Source of the DNA: Pseudofulvimonas gallinarii
GTDB lineage: Bacteria; Pseudomonadota; Gammaproteobacteria; Xanthomonadales; UBA2363
Assembly: GCF_004343305.1 (NCBI RefSeq)
Contig: NZ_SMAF01000002.1
Span: forward strand, 142,137 to 206,136
Length of the DNA: 64,000 bases
Direction: 5' to 3'
Below are positions 9,706 to 18,805 of this stretch, one piece after another. How positions within the stretch are numbered: the first letter of the stretch is position 1; each line of letters begins with the position of its first letter. A program made the position numbers and the translations under genes. Below the pieces are notes generated by a model. It saw nothing but the letters and a program-made list of their open reading frames with translations. It was not told the origin of the DNA and searched no databases.

Positions 9706-10161
9706 ATCGCCATCGCCGGGCCCTTGTGACAGGTCTTGTCTGGCGCTCAAGACCAACAGAACCAGTCCGACAACGCATCGCGCCGGCAGGCGCGTCCTGC
9801 CCGGGTCAACAAGACCGACGGCCTCGACGAGGACATCGCCAGCGCGGCGTCCAGCGAGCCGGGGCTCGGTGAAGGCCTGGCGCTGGCCGCTTCCCGCGAC
9901 CGGGTCATCGCCGCCCGCCGCCGCGGGTCCGGCGTCGCAGCCAACCATCCACCCATGCCCGGGATCCGGGACCTCTGCTAATTTGCCGGCTGTGTGGACG
10001 TCCGATCCGATACGCCTGACAGGCCTTGCCGCAACGCCGGGTTTGCGTCCCGTGCCCTGCACGCCTGCCGCACACCGCGCAGCCGGGCACGCCGTCGGTC
10101 CGTCGCCGGGCCACGTACCTGTGACCGGTAATCCGACGGCACTACGACTCCGCGAACACCC
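9706..10161. other. Non-coding interval before the CBS-domain protein
   Basis: No gene with family-like composition is visible on either strand; open frames here are GC-rich shadows. An extended -10-like TGCTAATTT at about 9975-9983 could drive the gene at 10162, giving a leader of roughly 170 bases. Confidence 0.4.
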
Positions 10162-11487
10162 ATGACGACCGACCTCGTCATCATCCTCGCCCTCATCCTG
10201 CTCAACGGCTTCTTCTCCATGTCGGAGATGGCGGTCGTGACATCGCGCCCGGCCCGGCTGCGCCAGATGGCGCAGACCAGTCGGGGCGCCCGCATGGCCT
10301 TGCAGCTGGCCGAACGGCCGGAACGCTTCCTGTCCGCGGTGCAGATCGGCATTACCCTGGTCGGCGTGCTGACCGGAGCACTCGGCGGCATCGCCGTCGC
10401 CGACGACGTCGCCGGCTGGCTCGCAGCCATCCCGGGACTGGCCGCGTACGCGCATCCCGTCGCCGTCGCCGTCAGCGTCACGGGCATCACTTTCGCGACG
10501 CTGGTCCTCGGCGAGCTGGTACCCAAGCGGCTTGCGCTGACGCGCCCTGAACTGATAGCCAGTCGGGTCGCGCCACCCATGCGCGTGATCGCCGCCGTCA
10601 CCCGGCCGTTCATTGCCGTGCTGGCATTCTCGACGCGGCTGGTGCTGCGCCTGCTCGGACTGCGCGACGGACCGGCGCAGACCGTCACCGAGGACGAGAT
10701 CCGGCTGCTGGTTGCCGAAGGCGCGGAACAGGGCGTAATCGATGCCAACGAACGAAACATGGTCAACCGCGTCCTGCGTCTGGGTGACCGCGATGTCGAG
10801 AGCCTCATGACACCCCGGACCGATATCGTCTGGCTGGACGCCGATGCGGGCACCGAAGCAAACCTGGCGGTGATGCGCGAGGTGCCGCACTCGCGCTTTC
10901 CGGTGCGCCGCGGCAGCGACGACCGCATCCTGGGCATCTTCGAAAGCAAGCGCGTGGTGGAACTGCCCGACCTCGGCAACGGACAGTGGCTGGCGCACCT
11001 GCGTCCGCCGCTGTACCTGCCGGAAACCACCCCGGTCCTGCGTGCGCTGGAGAAATTCCGCGAGGAGGACATGGCCTTCGCGCTGGTGGTCGACGAATAC
11101 GGCGACCTCCAGGGCCTGGTCACCAGCAACGATGTCCTCGACGCCATCGTCGGCAATCGCGCCAGTGCGGCGGGTGACGGCAACGCGGGCGACAGTGAAC
11201 TCCCGATCGTCCAACGCGAACACGGCGGTTGGCTGGTCGACGGCCGCCTGGCCACGGACGACCTGCGCGAACTGCTGGGCGTGTCGGCCCTGCCGGGCGA
11301 GGAGGAACACGACTTCCACAGCGCCGCCGGCATGCTGATCGCGCACTTCGATCGTATTCCCGCCGTCGGCGAAGCCTTCGAATGGCGCGACTGGCGTTTC
11401 GAAGTGGTGGACCTGGACGGCGCGCGAATCGACAAGCTGCTCATCGAGCCGCTGCCCGGCCCTGCCGCCACGCACGCGCTGCCCTGA
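10162..11487 (+). CDS. CNNM/CorC-HlyC family membrane protein with CBS domains
   Basis: A 441-residue protein with the DUF21/CNNM transmembrane domain (about residues 1-190, including ALILLNGFFSMSEMAVV and LGELVPKR), two CBS domains (about 205-335, with MTPRTDIVWLD and VVDEYGDLQGLVT) and a C-terminal CorC_HlyC/transporter-associated domain (about 345-430, with GGWLVDGR). Relatives include bacterial CorC-type magnesium exporters and proteins loosely called hemolysins. The CBS pair probably binds ATP. It is followed after 13 bases by exoD, so the two may be cotranscribed. Confidence 0.9.
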   Translation: MTTDLVIILALILLNGFFSMSEMAVVTSRPARLRQMAQTSRGARMALQLAERPERFLSAVQIGITLVGVLTGALGGIAVADDVAGWLAAIPGLAAYAHPVAVAVSVTGITFATLVLGELVPKRLALTRPELIASRVAPPMRVIAAVTRPFIAVLAFSTRLVLRLLGLRDGPAQTVTEDEIRLLVAEGAEQGVIDANERNMVNRVLRLGDRDVESLMTPRTDIVWLDADAGTEANLAVMREVPHSRFPVRRGSDDRILGIFESKRVVELPDLGNGQWLAHLRPPLYLPETTPVLRALEKFREEDMAFALVVDEYGDLQGLVTSNDVLDAIVGNRASAAGDGNAGDSELPIVQREHGGWLVDGRLATDDLRELLGVSALPGEEEHDFHSAAGMLIAHFDRIPAVGEAFEWRDWRFEVVDLDGARIDKLLIEPLPGPAATHALP

Positions 11488-11500
11488 GCGACCGCGCCCG

Positions 11501-12130
11501 ATGAGCGACGCCGCTCACAGCATCCGCACCACCGAGATGATCCGGCAGATGCTGGATTCCATCGCAAGCGACCGGATTACCCTGGGCGAACTGGTCGACC
11601 GCTTCAACCGCCGCGGCTTCGGTTTCGTACTGCTTTTCCTGTCCCTACCCGCCTTCATCCCGATCCCCGGCGTCGCCGGCGTGACCGGACCGCTGATCGC
11701 GATCCTCGGCGTACAGATGATCATCGGCCTGCGCCATCCCTGGGTGCCGGCGTTCGCACGGCGCAAGACGCTCGCGAAGTCGTCGATCGAATCCTTCACC
11801 CGGCGCATGGGCCGCCCGCTGAAGGTCATGGAACGCTTCTGCCAGCCGCGCCTGCCGTGGCTGTTCGACAACGCCGGCAACCGCGCCACCGGCGTGATGG
11901 TGGTGCTGTACGGGCTGCTGCTGTCACTGCCGATCCCGTTCACCAATTACCTCTTTGGACTGATCCTCCTGGCGATGGCCATCGCACTGATCGAACGCGA
12001 CGGCATGCTGCTGGTCAGTTCGTGGTTCGTCATCGGTCCGCTGGTGATGGCGGTGGGCGTGCTGCTGCGCAACCTGAGGGCCTGGCGCCTGAAACGTCGG
12101 CGCGCGGCCCGCGGCATGAACGGACACTGA
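11501..12130 (+). CDS. ExoD family exopolysaccharide-synthesis-associated membrane protein
   Basis: A 209-residue inner-membrane protein with the ExoD signatures: an N-terminal cytoplasmic helix (RITLGELVDRFNRRGFGF), the LPAFIPIPGVAGVTG turn and several membrane helices, ending in a basic tail. ExoD was described in Rhizobium as needed for exopolysaccharide production and symbiosis, but its molecular job is unknown. It lies 13 bases after the CBS-domain gene and 34 bases before a glycosyltransferase that probably has its own promoter. Confidence 0.85.
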   Translation: MSDAAHSIRTTEMIRQMLDSIASDRITLGELVDRFNRRGFGFVLLFLSLPAFIPIPGVAGVTGPLIAILGVQMIIGLRHPWVPAFARRKTLAKSSIESFTRRMGRPLKVMERFCQPRLPWLFDNAGNRATGVMVVLYGLLLSLPIPFTNYLFGLILLAMAIALIERDGMLLVSSWFVIGPLVMAVGVLLRNLRAWRLKRRRAARGMNGH

Positions 12131-12152
12131 TCCGGACTTCGCGACGCGACGC

Positions 12153-12158
12153 TAGACT
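12153..12158 (+). promoter_or_regulatory. Probable -10 element giving a leaderless transcript
   Basis: TAGACT lies inside GCTAGACTCGC, the same 11-mer as in the sodB promoter. Only six bases separate it from the GTG at 12165, which would place the transcription start at the start codon itself. No ribosome-binding site is visible. Confidence 0.45.
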
Positions 12159-12164
12159 CGCGTC

Positions 12165-14306
12165 GTGGACAGCAACGATCCGATCGCACTCGCCGCCGCA
12201 TCATTGCAGCGCGGCCATGCCGAGGAGGCGCTTCGCCTGCTCGCATCCGTACTGGCGCGGCAACCTGGCCTTGTGCCCGCCCTCGGGTTGCAGGCGAACG
12301 CCGCCCTGCTTGCAGGTCAGCCCGCCCTCGCCGTGCAGGCGTTGCGTCGCCTTCTGGCGCTGCAACCTGCGCAGCCGGCACTTCGTCGCGTGTTGTCGCA
12401 GGCGCTCAACCGGCTGGGTAGCGAAGCGCGACGGGCACGGCGGACGGAAGAGGCCGAGCGCGCCTTCGCCGAAGCGCTCGAACACTGGGACGGCAACACC
12501 GAGGCGCGCTTCAACCTGGCGCTGGGTTTCATGTCCTCGCGCCGCCACCGAGAGGCCCTGCCCCACTGGCAACGACTCCACGCGCAGGCACCCGCCGATC
12601 CGGAAGTCGCCATCGAACTGGCGTCCGCACTGGCGCTGGCTGCGAAGTTCAGGCAAGCGCGCGAACTGCTGGCCGGGATGGAGATGCCGGGCGACCTGCC
12701 GGACGCGCTCCGCATCCGGCAGGTCGAAGCACTCCTGGTCGCCGGCGACGCGCCAGGCGCCGAACGCGCAGCAGGTTTTCTCGCGCGCAAGGACGGCCCA
12801 CATCTGGCCGGTCCGCTGGCTTCGCTGGCCGAGAAATTCGCGCATGCCGGTGCATCCGTTCCTGCCAGGGCGCTGTACCGCCATGCCGCGGCCTTGCGCG
12901 GCGATGGCGCCGCCGCGCCGGGTCTTCGCGACCTGATCGCCTCGCGCCTCGCGCTGCCTGCCATTGTCATCGATGCGTCGGACATCGCCGTGGCCCGCAA
13001 ACAGTTCGTGCAGGGCATGGAAGATCTGCACTCGCAGCTGGACCACGAGCGCCTGGGCCGCTGCGAGCGGAGCCTGGCCCAGCTGGCCTGGAGCAACTTC
13101 TTCCTCGCCTACCACGGCGAGAACGACCTCGCACTGCAGTCGTCCTGGGGCGACCTGCTCTCACAGCTGGCGGCACGGCTTTGTCCGCCGTTGCCGCGGC
13201 CGGCGCGCCGCGCCGACGCGACCGGTCAGGCGCGCATCGCCCTGGTGTCCTCGTGCTTCCGCGAGTGCACGGCCGGAGCGTATTTCGGCAGCTGGCCACG
13301 GTTGCTCGCCGAACTGGGCCACGAGGTCCATGTCTTCCAGCTCGGACCGCACTTCGATGCCACGACGGCAGCCATCGGACAGGCGCCGGCGATGCTCCAT
13401 CGCATCGAAGGGGGAGCCGACGAACTCGCCGGCGCGCTCGCGGAAGCCGCCTGCGACCTGATCATCTATCCGGAACTGGGCATGGATGCACGGCTGCTGC
13501 CGGTCGCGGCGTTGCGGCTCGCACCGCGCCAGGCCTGCGCCTGGGGCCATCCGGTCACGTCCGGCCTGCCGACGATGGACGGCTGTTTCTCCTGTGCCGA
13601 CATGGAGCCGGCCGACGCGCAGGCGCACTACCGCGAGCGCCTTCACCTGCTGCCCGGACTCGGCACCCGCTATCGCGTTCCGACGCTGCCGCCTGCAGCG
13701 GGCCGCGCGGAACTCGGATTGCCCGACGACGTCCCGCTGTACCTGCTGCCGCATTCGCTGTTCAAGCTGCATCCCGACAACGACGCCGTGTTCGCGGCAA
13801 TCGCGGCAGCCGACCGCGATGGCGTGCTCGTGCTGTTCGAGGGCGAAGGCGAAGCGATGCGCGCACCCTTCCTGGCGCGCCTTGGCGCCGCGCTGCGCGC
13901 TGCCGGCGCCGATCCCGACCGGCAGTTGCTGGTGCTGCCCATGATGGATCGCGAGCGTTTCCTGCAGGTCAACCAGGCCTGCGACGTCATGGTGGACAGC
14001 CTGTACTGGTCCGGCGGCAACACCAGCCTCGACGCGCTGCTGTCAGGCCTGCCCATCGTCACCCGCCCCGGTCTGACCATGCGCGCACGGCAATCGATGG
14101 CGATGCTGCGCCGGATTGGCCTCGATGAGCTGGTCGTGGCGACACCGGATGAACTGGTGGCGCGCGCACTGGCCGTCGCCCGTGACCCCGGCTACCGCGC
14201 CCGTCTTTCGCAGCACATCCGCGACCATCTAGACGTGCTGTTCGATTCCAGCGGACTGCGCGACGCGCTGGCCGCGCACATCGACGCACTCCTGGTCCGC
14301 CCATGA
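12165..14306 (+). CDS. TPR-containing GT41 (SPINDLY/O-GlcNAc transferase-like) glycosyltransferase
   Basis: A 713-residue cytoplasmic protein starting with GTG. Residues 1-260 are tetratricopeptide-like helices; about 300-710 form a GT41 catalytic region. Matching landmarks are SNFFLAYHGEN (310-319), AWGHPVTSGLPTMD (459-472) with the catalytic-region histidine, LFKLHPD (K534, equivalent to the UDP-binding lysine) and DSLYWSGGNTSLDALLSG (611-628). GT41 enzymes transfer GlcNAc, glucose or fucose from nucleotide sugars to Ser/Thr (or Asn in HMW1C types). The target here is unknown. The stop overlaps the TonB receptor start (ATGA), so the two are translationally coupled. Confidence 0.85.
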   Translation: MDSNDPIALAAASLQRGHAEEALRLLASVLARQPGLVPALGLQANAALLAGQPALAVQALRRLLALQPAQPALRRVLSQALNRLGSEARRARRTEEAERAFAEALEHWDGNTEARFNLALGFMSSRRHREALPHWQRLHAQAPADPEVAIELASALALAAKFRQARELLAGMEMPGDLPDALRIRQVEALLVAGDAPGAERAAGFLARKDGPHLAGPLASLAEKFAHAGASVPARALYRHAAALRGDGAAAPGLRDLIASRLALPAIVIDASDIAVARKQFVQGMEDLHSQLDHERLGRCERSLAQLAWSNFFLAYHGENDLALQSSWGDLLSQLAARLCPPLPRPARRADATGQARIALVSSCFRECTAGAYFGSWPRLLAELGHEVHVFQLGPHFDATTAAIGQAPAMLHRIEGGADELAGALAEAACDLIIYPELGMDARLLPVAALRLAPRQACAWGHPVTSGLPTMDGCFSCADMEPADAQAHYRERLHLLPGLGTRYRVPTLPPAAGRAELGLPDDVPLYLLPHSLFKLHPDNDAVFAAIAAADRDGVLVLFEGEGEAMRAPFLARLGAALRAAGADPDRQLLVLPMMDRERFLQVNQACDVMVDSLYWSGGNTSLDALLSGLPIVTRPGLTMRARQSMAMLRRIGLDELVVATPDELVARALAVARDPGYRARLSQHIRDHLDVLFDSSGLRDALAAHIDALLVRP

Positions 14307-16465
14307 GCTTTCCCGCGCGCCTCGCGACGACGCGTTCCACCATCGCGCTGGCCGCCGCACTCTCGGCCGCACACACCGGCGTGATCGTCGCCGACAGCCC
14401 TCTCGACGAGGCGGCAACGGCAGGCGCACGCGAGCTGGACACCGTCATCGTCGACAGCGCCGGGCTGCACTCGGTCCCGGCGTTCGAAGTCCCCGCCTCG
14501 CTCGACACCGTGTTTATCGAGGAGGGCAACCGCGCGCAGGCGATCGCGTCGGAGCTGCTGCAAGGCGTACCGGGGCTGCTGGCGCGCGACCGCCAGAACC
14601 ACGCCCAGGACACGCAACTGTCGATCCGCGGTTTCGGCGCGCGCGCGACCTTCGGCGTGCGTGGCGTGCGCCTTTATGCCGACGGCATTCCGGCGACGAT
14701 GCCCGACGGGCAGGGCCAGCTCTCGCACTTCGCACTGGCCGGTGCCGAACGCATCGAAGTGATGCGCGGGCCGTTTTCAGCGCTGCATGGCAATTCTTCC
14801 GGCGGCGTCGTGCAACTGTTCACGGCCGATGGACAGGCCGGCGATCCCTGGCGCGTGCGCAGCACGTTCGGCAGTGACGACACCTGGACGGTGTCCGCCA
14901 ACCTCCAGGGTGGCCATGCGCACGGCGGTTACAACGTCGCGCTGGCGCGCTTCGATACGCAGGGTTACCGCGATCACAGCGCGGCCAGGCGCGACACCGC
15001 GAACGCACGCCTGCACTGGCTGTTCGAGGGCGGCCATCGCCTGGATCTGGTGTTCAACCATCTCGACCTCCCCGAGGCACTGGACCCGTTGGGACTGACC
15101 GCGGCGCAGGTCCGCGAGGATCCGCGCCAGGCCACGGCGGTGGCGGCGCAATTCAACACGCGCAAGTCGGTGCGGCAGACGCAGGCGGGACTGGCCTGGC
15201 AACAACCGGCCGGGGAAAGCGGTTCCCTGCATGCGCGCGTGCACGCCGGCGGCCGTGATGTCGTCCAGTACCTTGCGATCCCGGCGTCCGCGCAGGCCAA
15301 TCCCCTTCATGCTGGCGGCGTCATCGATCTCGACAACCGCTACGGTGGCGCCGACCTGCGCTGGCAGTGGCTGGGCGAGCTGGCCGGTCGCCGCGCCGAG
15401 TTCACCATCGGCACCAGTGCGGATCGCCAGCACCAGCATCGTCGTGGCTTCGAGAACTTCGATGGCGACGCGCTTGGCGTGCGCGGCGTGCTGCGGCGCG
15501 ATGAAAGGAATCGCGCAGGCAACAGTGACCAGTTCGCGCAGCTGTGGTGGCAGGTCGCCGGGCGCTGGTCGCTGCTGGCCGGCGCGCGCCACAGCAGCGT
15601 GCGATTCCGATCCGATGACCGATATGCCAGCGCTGGCAATCCCGATGATTCCGGCCAGGTCCGCTACGCGCGTACGACGCCGGTCGCCGGCCTGGTGCTC
15701 GCGCCAGTGGAATCCCTGCGCATCTACGCGTCCGCCGGCAGCGGCTTCGAGACGCCGACGTTCAACGAGCTCTCCTACCGTGCCGACGGCGGGGCCGGCC
15801 TGGCCTTCGACCTGCGTCCGGCGACCAGCCGCAATATCGAGGCGGGCCTGAAATGGCGCCGTGCCGGCGGCGGCCTGCTGGAAACGGCGCTGTTCCGCGC
15901 CGATACCGACGACGAACTGGCGGTCGCGAGCAATATCGGCGGCCGCAGCAGTTTCAGCAATGTCGGTCGCGCCCGGCGCGAAGGGATGGAGGCCGCATGG
16001 TCGCAGTCGTTGGGCAGCGAATGGGACCTGCGGCTGGCCGCCACATGGCTCGACGCCACGTTCCGCGACGGCTTCCTGGCCTGCACCGGCGCCGGCTGTA
16101 CTGTGCCGGCGACCGTGGTTCCCGCCGGCACGCCCATTCCCGGTATCGCCCGGCAGCAGGCCTTCGCGCGACTGGCCTGGACCGGCGGCAGCTGGAACGC
16201 CGCCGTCGAGGGCATGGCCGCGAGCGACGTCCGGGTCAGTGACACCAGCAGCGAAAAGGCCGCCGGACACGGACTGCTGAACCTGGAAGTCTCCCGGCGC
16301 TGGCACCTGGGTCAGGGACAGTGGCGCGCCTTCCTGCGCCTGGACAACGCCTTCGACCGCGCGTACGTCGGCTCGGTCATCGTCAATGAAGGCAATGGCC
16401 GCTACTTCGAGCCCGGTGCCGGCCGCACCTGGCTGGCCGGGCTGCAATGGAACTGGCAGCGCTGA
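14303..16465 (+). CDS. TonB-dependent outer-membrane receptor
   Basis: A 720-residue receptor. A signal peptide spans about residues 1-30, followed by a TonB-box-like LDTVIVDSAG (about 45-54), a plug domain with QLSIRGFGARATFGVRGVR and IEVMRGPFSALHGNSSGG, and a 22-strand-type barrel ending in aromatic-rich GLQWNWQR. The sequence resembles FecA/YncD-like siderophore or metal receptors, but the ligand cannot be read from the sequence. It overlaps the GT41 gene by four bases; the pairing is unusual and may mean shared regulation. Confidence 0.88.
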   Translation: MSFPARLATTRSTIALAAALSAAHTGVIVADSPLDEAATAGARELDTVIVDSAGLHSVPAFEVPASLDTVFIEEGNRAQAIASELLQGVPGLLARDRQNHAQDTQLSIRGFGARATFGVRGVRLYADGIPATMPDGQGQLSHFALAGAERIEVMRGPFSALHGNSSGGVVQLFTADGQAGDPWRVRSTFGSDDTWTVSANLQGGHAHGGYNVALARFDTQGYRDHSAARRDTANARLHWLFEGGHRLDLVFNHLDLPEALDPLGLTAAQVREDPRQATAVAAQFNTRKSVRQTQAGLAWQQPAGESGSLHARVHAGGRDVVQYLAIPASAQANPLHAGGVIDLDNRYGGADLRWQWLGELAGRRAEFTIGTSADRQHQHRRGFENFDGDALGVRGVLRRDERNRAGNSDQFAQLWWQVAGRWSLLAGARHSSVRFRSDDRYASAGNPDDSGQVRYARTTPVAGLVLAPVESLRIYASAGSGFETPTFNELSYRADGGAGLAFDLRPATSRNIEAGLKWRRAGGGLLETALFRADTDDELAVASNIGGRSSFSNVGRARREGMEAAWSQSLGSEWDLRLAATWLDATFRDGFLACTGAGCTVPATVVPAGTPIPGIARQQAFARLAWTGGSWNAAVEGMAASDVRVSDTSSEKAAGHGLLNLEVSRRWHLGQGQWRAFLRLDNAFDRAYVGSVIVNEGNGRYFEPGAGRTWLAGLQWNWQR

Positions 16466-16468
16466 GGG

Positions 16469-16501
16469 CGCCGGCCGCGCCTGCGGGCCGGCGGTTACAA
16501 T
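16469..16501 (+). promoter_or_regulatory. Hairpin plus -10 element between receptor and SDR
   Basis: CGCCGGCC at 16469-16476 pairs with GGCCGGCG at 16486-16493 right after the receptor stop. A TACAAT -10-like hexamer follows at 16496-16501, about 31 bases before the next ATG. The pair looks like a transcript end closely followed by a new promoter. Confidence 0.45.
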
Positions 16502-16532
16502 GCCGGCCCTGTCATCCAGTGCGGATCCCACC

Positions 16533-17300
16533 ATGCAACTGAATACCGTCAAGGCCGTCATCACCGGCGGCGCCTCCGGGCTCGGCAACGCCGTCGCCCG
16601 CCATCTCGTCGCACACGGCGCGCAGGTCAGCCTGCTTGACGTCCAGGCCGACAAGGGCGAAGCCGCGGCCACCGAGCTGGGCGCGAACGCGCGCTTCTTC
16701 CAGGCCGATGTCACCAGCGAGAGCGGCGTCATCGACATCATCGCGCAGGCGCAGGCCGCGATGGGCGGTCTGAACGCCGTCATCAACTGCGCCGGCATCC
16801 TCGGCGCCGGCCGTGTCCTCGGCAGGGAAGCCCCGATGCCGCTGGACATGTTCGCGCGCACCATCAGCGTGAACCTGGTCGGCAGCTTCAACGTCGCCAA
16901 GGCGGCGGCGAACCTGATGCAGCACAACGAGGCCGGCGACGACGGCGAACGCGGCGTGATCGTCAACACCGCTTCCGTCGCCGCCTTCGACGGCCAGATC
17001 GGCCAGGCCGCGTATTCGGCGTCCAAGGGCGGCGTCGTCGGCATGACGCTGCCGATGGCGCGCGAACTGGCCCGCTTCGGCATCCGCGTGATGACCATTG
17101 CGCCGGGCATCTTCTGGACGCCGATGGTCGACGGCATGCCGCCGCAGGTGCAGGAATCGCTGGGCGCATCCATTCCCTTCCCGTCCCGCCTGGGCCGGCC
17201 GGAGGAATTTGCGGATACCGTGGCCTTCATCCTCGTCAACCGCTACCTCAACGGCGAAACCATCCGCCTCGACGGCGCCGTGCGCCTCGCCCCCAAGTAA
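16533..17300 (+). CDS. SDR, 3-hydroxyacyl-CoA dehydrogenase type-2 (HSD10)-like
   Basis: A 255-residue classical SDR with all landmarks intact: TGGASGLG cofactor motif, NCAG, catalytic serine in [10 protein letters not shown], and YSASK. The extended match [23 protein letters not shown] and the GIFWTPM segment are typical of type-II 3-hydroxyacyl-CoA / 3-hydroxy-2-methylbutyryl-CoA dehydrogenases, which act in isoleucine and branched fatty acid breakdown. No other beta-oxidation gene is adjacent, so the exact substrate is inferred. The ATG is preceded by its own promoter-like element. Confidence 0.87.
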   Translation: MQLNTVKAVITGGASGLGNAVARHLVAHGAQVSLLDVQADKGEAAATELGANARFFQADVTSESGVIDIIAQAQAAMGGLNAVINCAGILGAGRVLGREAPMPLDMFARTISVNLVGSFNVAKAAANLMQHNEAGDDGERGVIVNTASVAAFDGQIGQAAYSASKGGVVGMTLPMARELARFGIRVMTIAPGIFWTPMVDGMPPQVQESLGASIPFPSRLGRPEEFADTVAFILVNRYLNGETIRLDGAVRLAPK

Positions 17301-17329
17301 CCGACATTGTCCAAAAGGTTGATTCCGAC

Positions 17330-17893
17330 ATGAAAGCGAACGAGATCAGGCGCGGCAACGTCGTCGAGCACGAAGGCCGGACGTGGCAGATCCGGGATAT
17401 CGAGAAGAGCGTGCCGACCGCGCGCGGCGGCAACACCACGTACCGCTTCACCATGTACAGCGTGCCGGGCGGCCAGAAGCTGGACCTCAGCCTGCGCGCC
17501 GACGACGACCTGCGTGAAGTGGAGCTGGCACGCCGGCAGGCCACCTTTTCCTACAAGGACGAGGACGGCTACGTGTTCATGGATGACGACGACTTCAGCC
17601 AGTACCTCCTGGGTGCCGACGTGCTGGGCGACGCCGTCGACTACATCACCGACGGACTGGCCGGCTGCTACGTGCAGCTGATCGAAGGCGATCCGGTCGG
17701 CCTGCAGCTGCCGCCGAACGTGACGCTGGAAGTCGTCGACACGGCGCCGGAGCTCAAGGGTGGCACGGCGACCAAGCGACCGAAGCCGGCCAGACTGTCG
17801 ACCGGTCTGGAAATCATGGTGCCGGAGTACATCGCCAACGGCGAGAAGATCCTGGTGAGCACCAGCACCGGCGAATTTGCCGGTCGCGCCTGA
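17330..17893 (+). CDS. efpL: EF-P paralogue EfpL (YeiP)
   Basis: A 187-residue three-domain translation elongation factor that relieves ribosome stalling. It has the KOW-like N-terminal domain, an OB domain ([16 protein letters not shown]) and the C-terminal domain with [20 protein letters not shown]. The tip loop reads [10 protein letters not shown] rather than the PGKGxA of canonical EF-P, which identifies the YeiP/EfpL subgroup; this subgroup does not use the beta-lysylation system. The gene lies 29 bases after the SDR and converges on queC. Confidence 0.93.
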   Translation: MKANEIRRGNVVEHEGRTWQIRDIEKSVPTARGGNTTYRFTMYSVPGGQKLDLSLRADDDLREVELARRQATFSYKDEDGYVFMDDDDFSQYLLGADVLGDAVDYITDGLAGCYVQLIEGDPVGLQLPPNVTLEVVDTAPELKGGTATKRPKPARLSTGLEIMVPEYIANGEKILVSTSTGEFAGRA

Positions 17894-17980
17894 CCAGGGC
17901 GGATCGACGCGCGGGCCCGGATGCGTGCCCGTGCGTCAGTGCGAGGGCGCGGCACTGAAGCGTCCCCTTCGACGCCGGAT

Positions 17981-18000
17981 CGGTGGTATCCACCGGCTTT
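17981..18000 (+). terminator. Weak hairpin between convergent efpL and queC
   Basis: CGGTGG and CCACCG form a 6-bp stem with a 3-base loop at 17981-17995, followed by GGCTTT. It is placed between two convergent genes, where a terminator is expected, but is weak. Confidence 0.35.
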
Positions 18001-18019
18001 CCGGACACTGGAATCGGAT

Positions 18020-18727
18020 TCAGCGTGCCGGAGCCGCCCCAGCGTCGGCGCGGTAAGGCGTCGGGTCGGGCACGCCGGCTTCGGCGAAGCCCTGCGCACG
18101 CAGGCGGCAGGCGTCGCAGCGACCACACGCAAGGCCCTGCTCGTCCGCCTGGTAGCAGGACACGGTCTGCGCGAAGTCGACCCCCAGGCGCACGCCTTCG
18201 CGGACGATCTCGTCCTTGCCCAGGTGCATCAGCGGCGCATGGACCCGCAGCTGGTGCCCTTCGACGCCGGCCCGCGTGGCGACATTCGCCAGGCGCTCGA
18301 AGGCTTCCACGAAGGCCGGGCGGCAGTCCGGATAGCCCGAATAGTCCACCGCGTTCACGCCGACGAACAGGTCATCGGCGCCGATCACCTCGGCATAGCC
18401 CAGCGCCAGCGACAGGAACACGGTGTTGCGCGCCGGCACGTAGGTGACCGGAATGCCTTCGCTCGGCGATTCGGGCACGGCGATATCCGCGGTCAACGCC
18501 GATCCACCGATCGCGCGCAGGTCGAGGTTGAGCACCTTGTGTTCGGCAACGCCGAGGTCTGCCGCCACCCGCCGCGCCGCCGCCAGCTCGACGGCATGCC
18601 GCTGCCCGTAGAGGATGCTGAGGGCGTGGACGGCAAAGCCCATTTCGCGGGCGATCGCCACGACGACAGCGGAATCCATGCCGCCCGAGAGCAGGACGAC
18701 GGCTTTGCGTTGGCGGGAATCGTTCAT
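18020..18727 (-). CDS. queC: 7-cyano-7-deazaguanine synthase QueC
   Basis: A 235-residue enzyme that converts 7-carboxy-7-deazaguanine to preQ0 with ATP and ammonia. The PP-loop SGGMDSA lies near the N-terminus, [12 protein letters not shown] in the middle, and the zinc-binding cysteines in the C-terminal [17 protein letters not shown]. Start ATG 18727 ([16 protein letters not shown]) is preferred over a longer in-frame start that would add 21 residues. It lies 78 bases downstream of queE and forms part of the queuosine pathway. Confidence 0.96.
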   Translation of the reverse strand: MNDSRQRKAVVLLSGGMDSAVVVAIAREMGFAVHALSILYGQRHAVELAAARRVAADLGVAEHKVLNLDLRAIGGSALTADIAVPESPSEGIPVTYVPARNTVFLSLALGYAEVIGADDLFVGVNAVDYSGYPDCRPAFVEAFERLANVATRAGVEGHQLRVHAPLMHLGKDEIVREGVRLGVDFAQTVSCYQADEQGLACGRCDACRLRAQGFAEAGVPDPTPYRADAGAAPAR

Positions 18728-18805
18728 TGCCGGAAAAAATCTTGGAGGGGTTTCGCTTTCACGGGTCGCGGGCGCTGTTCGGCCAGCCACGGAGGAAAAA
18801 GGACT

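Noticed and set aside
9699-9717. CATCGC repeats as a possible satellite or CRISPR-like array
   Set aside because: Only three short direct copies with no spacers; better explained as part of the post-sodB hairpin region.
9583-11475. A 630-codon minus-strand frame
   Set aside because: It lies opposite the CBS-domain gene, which has clear CNNM and CBS motifs; the antisense product has no recognisable fold.
14777-17239. An 820-codon minus-strand frame across the receptor and SDR
   Set aside because: Both plus-strand genes have strong family signatures; the antisense frame spans two genes and an intergenic gap and looks like a shadow.
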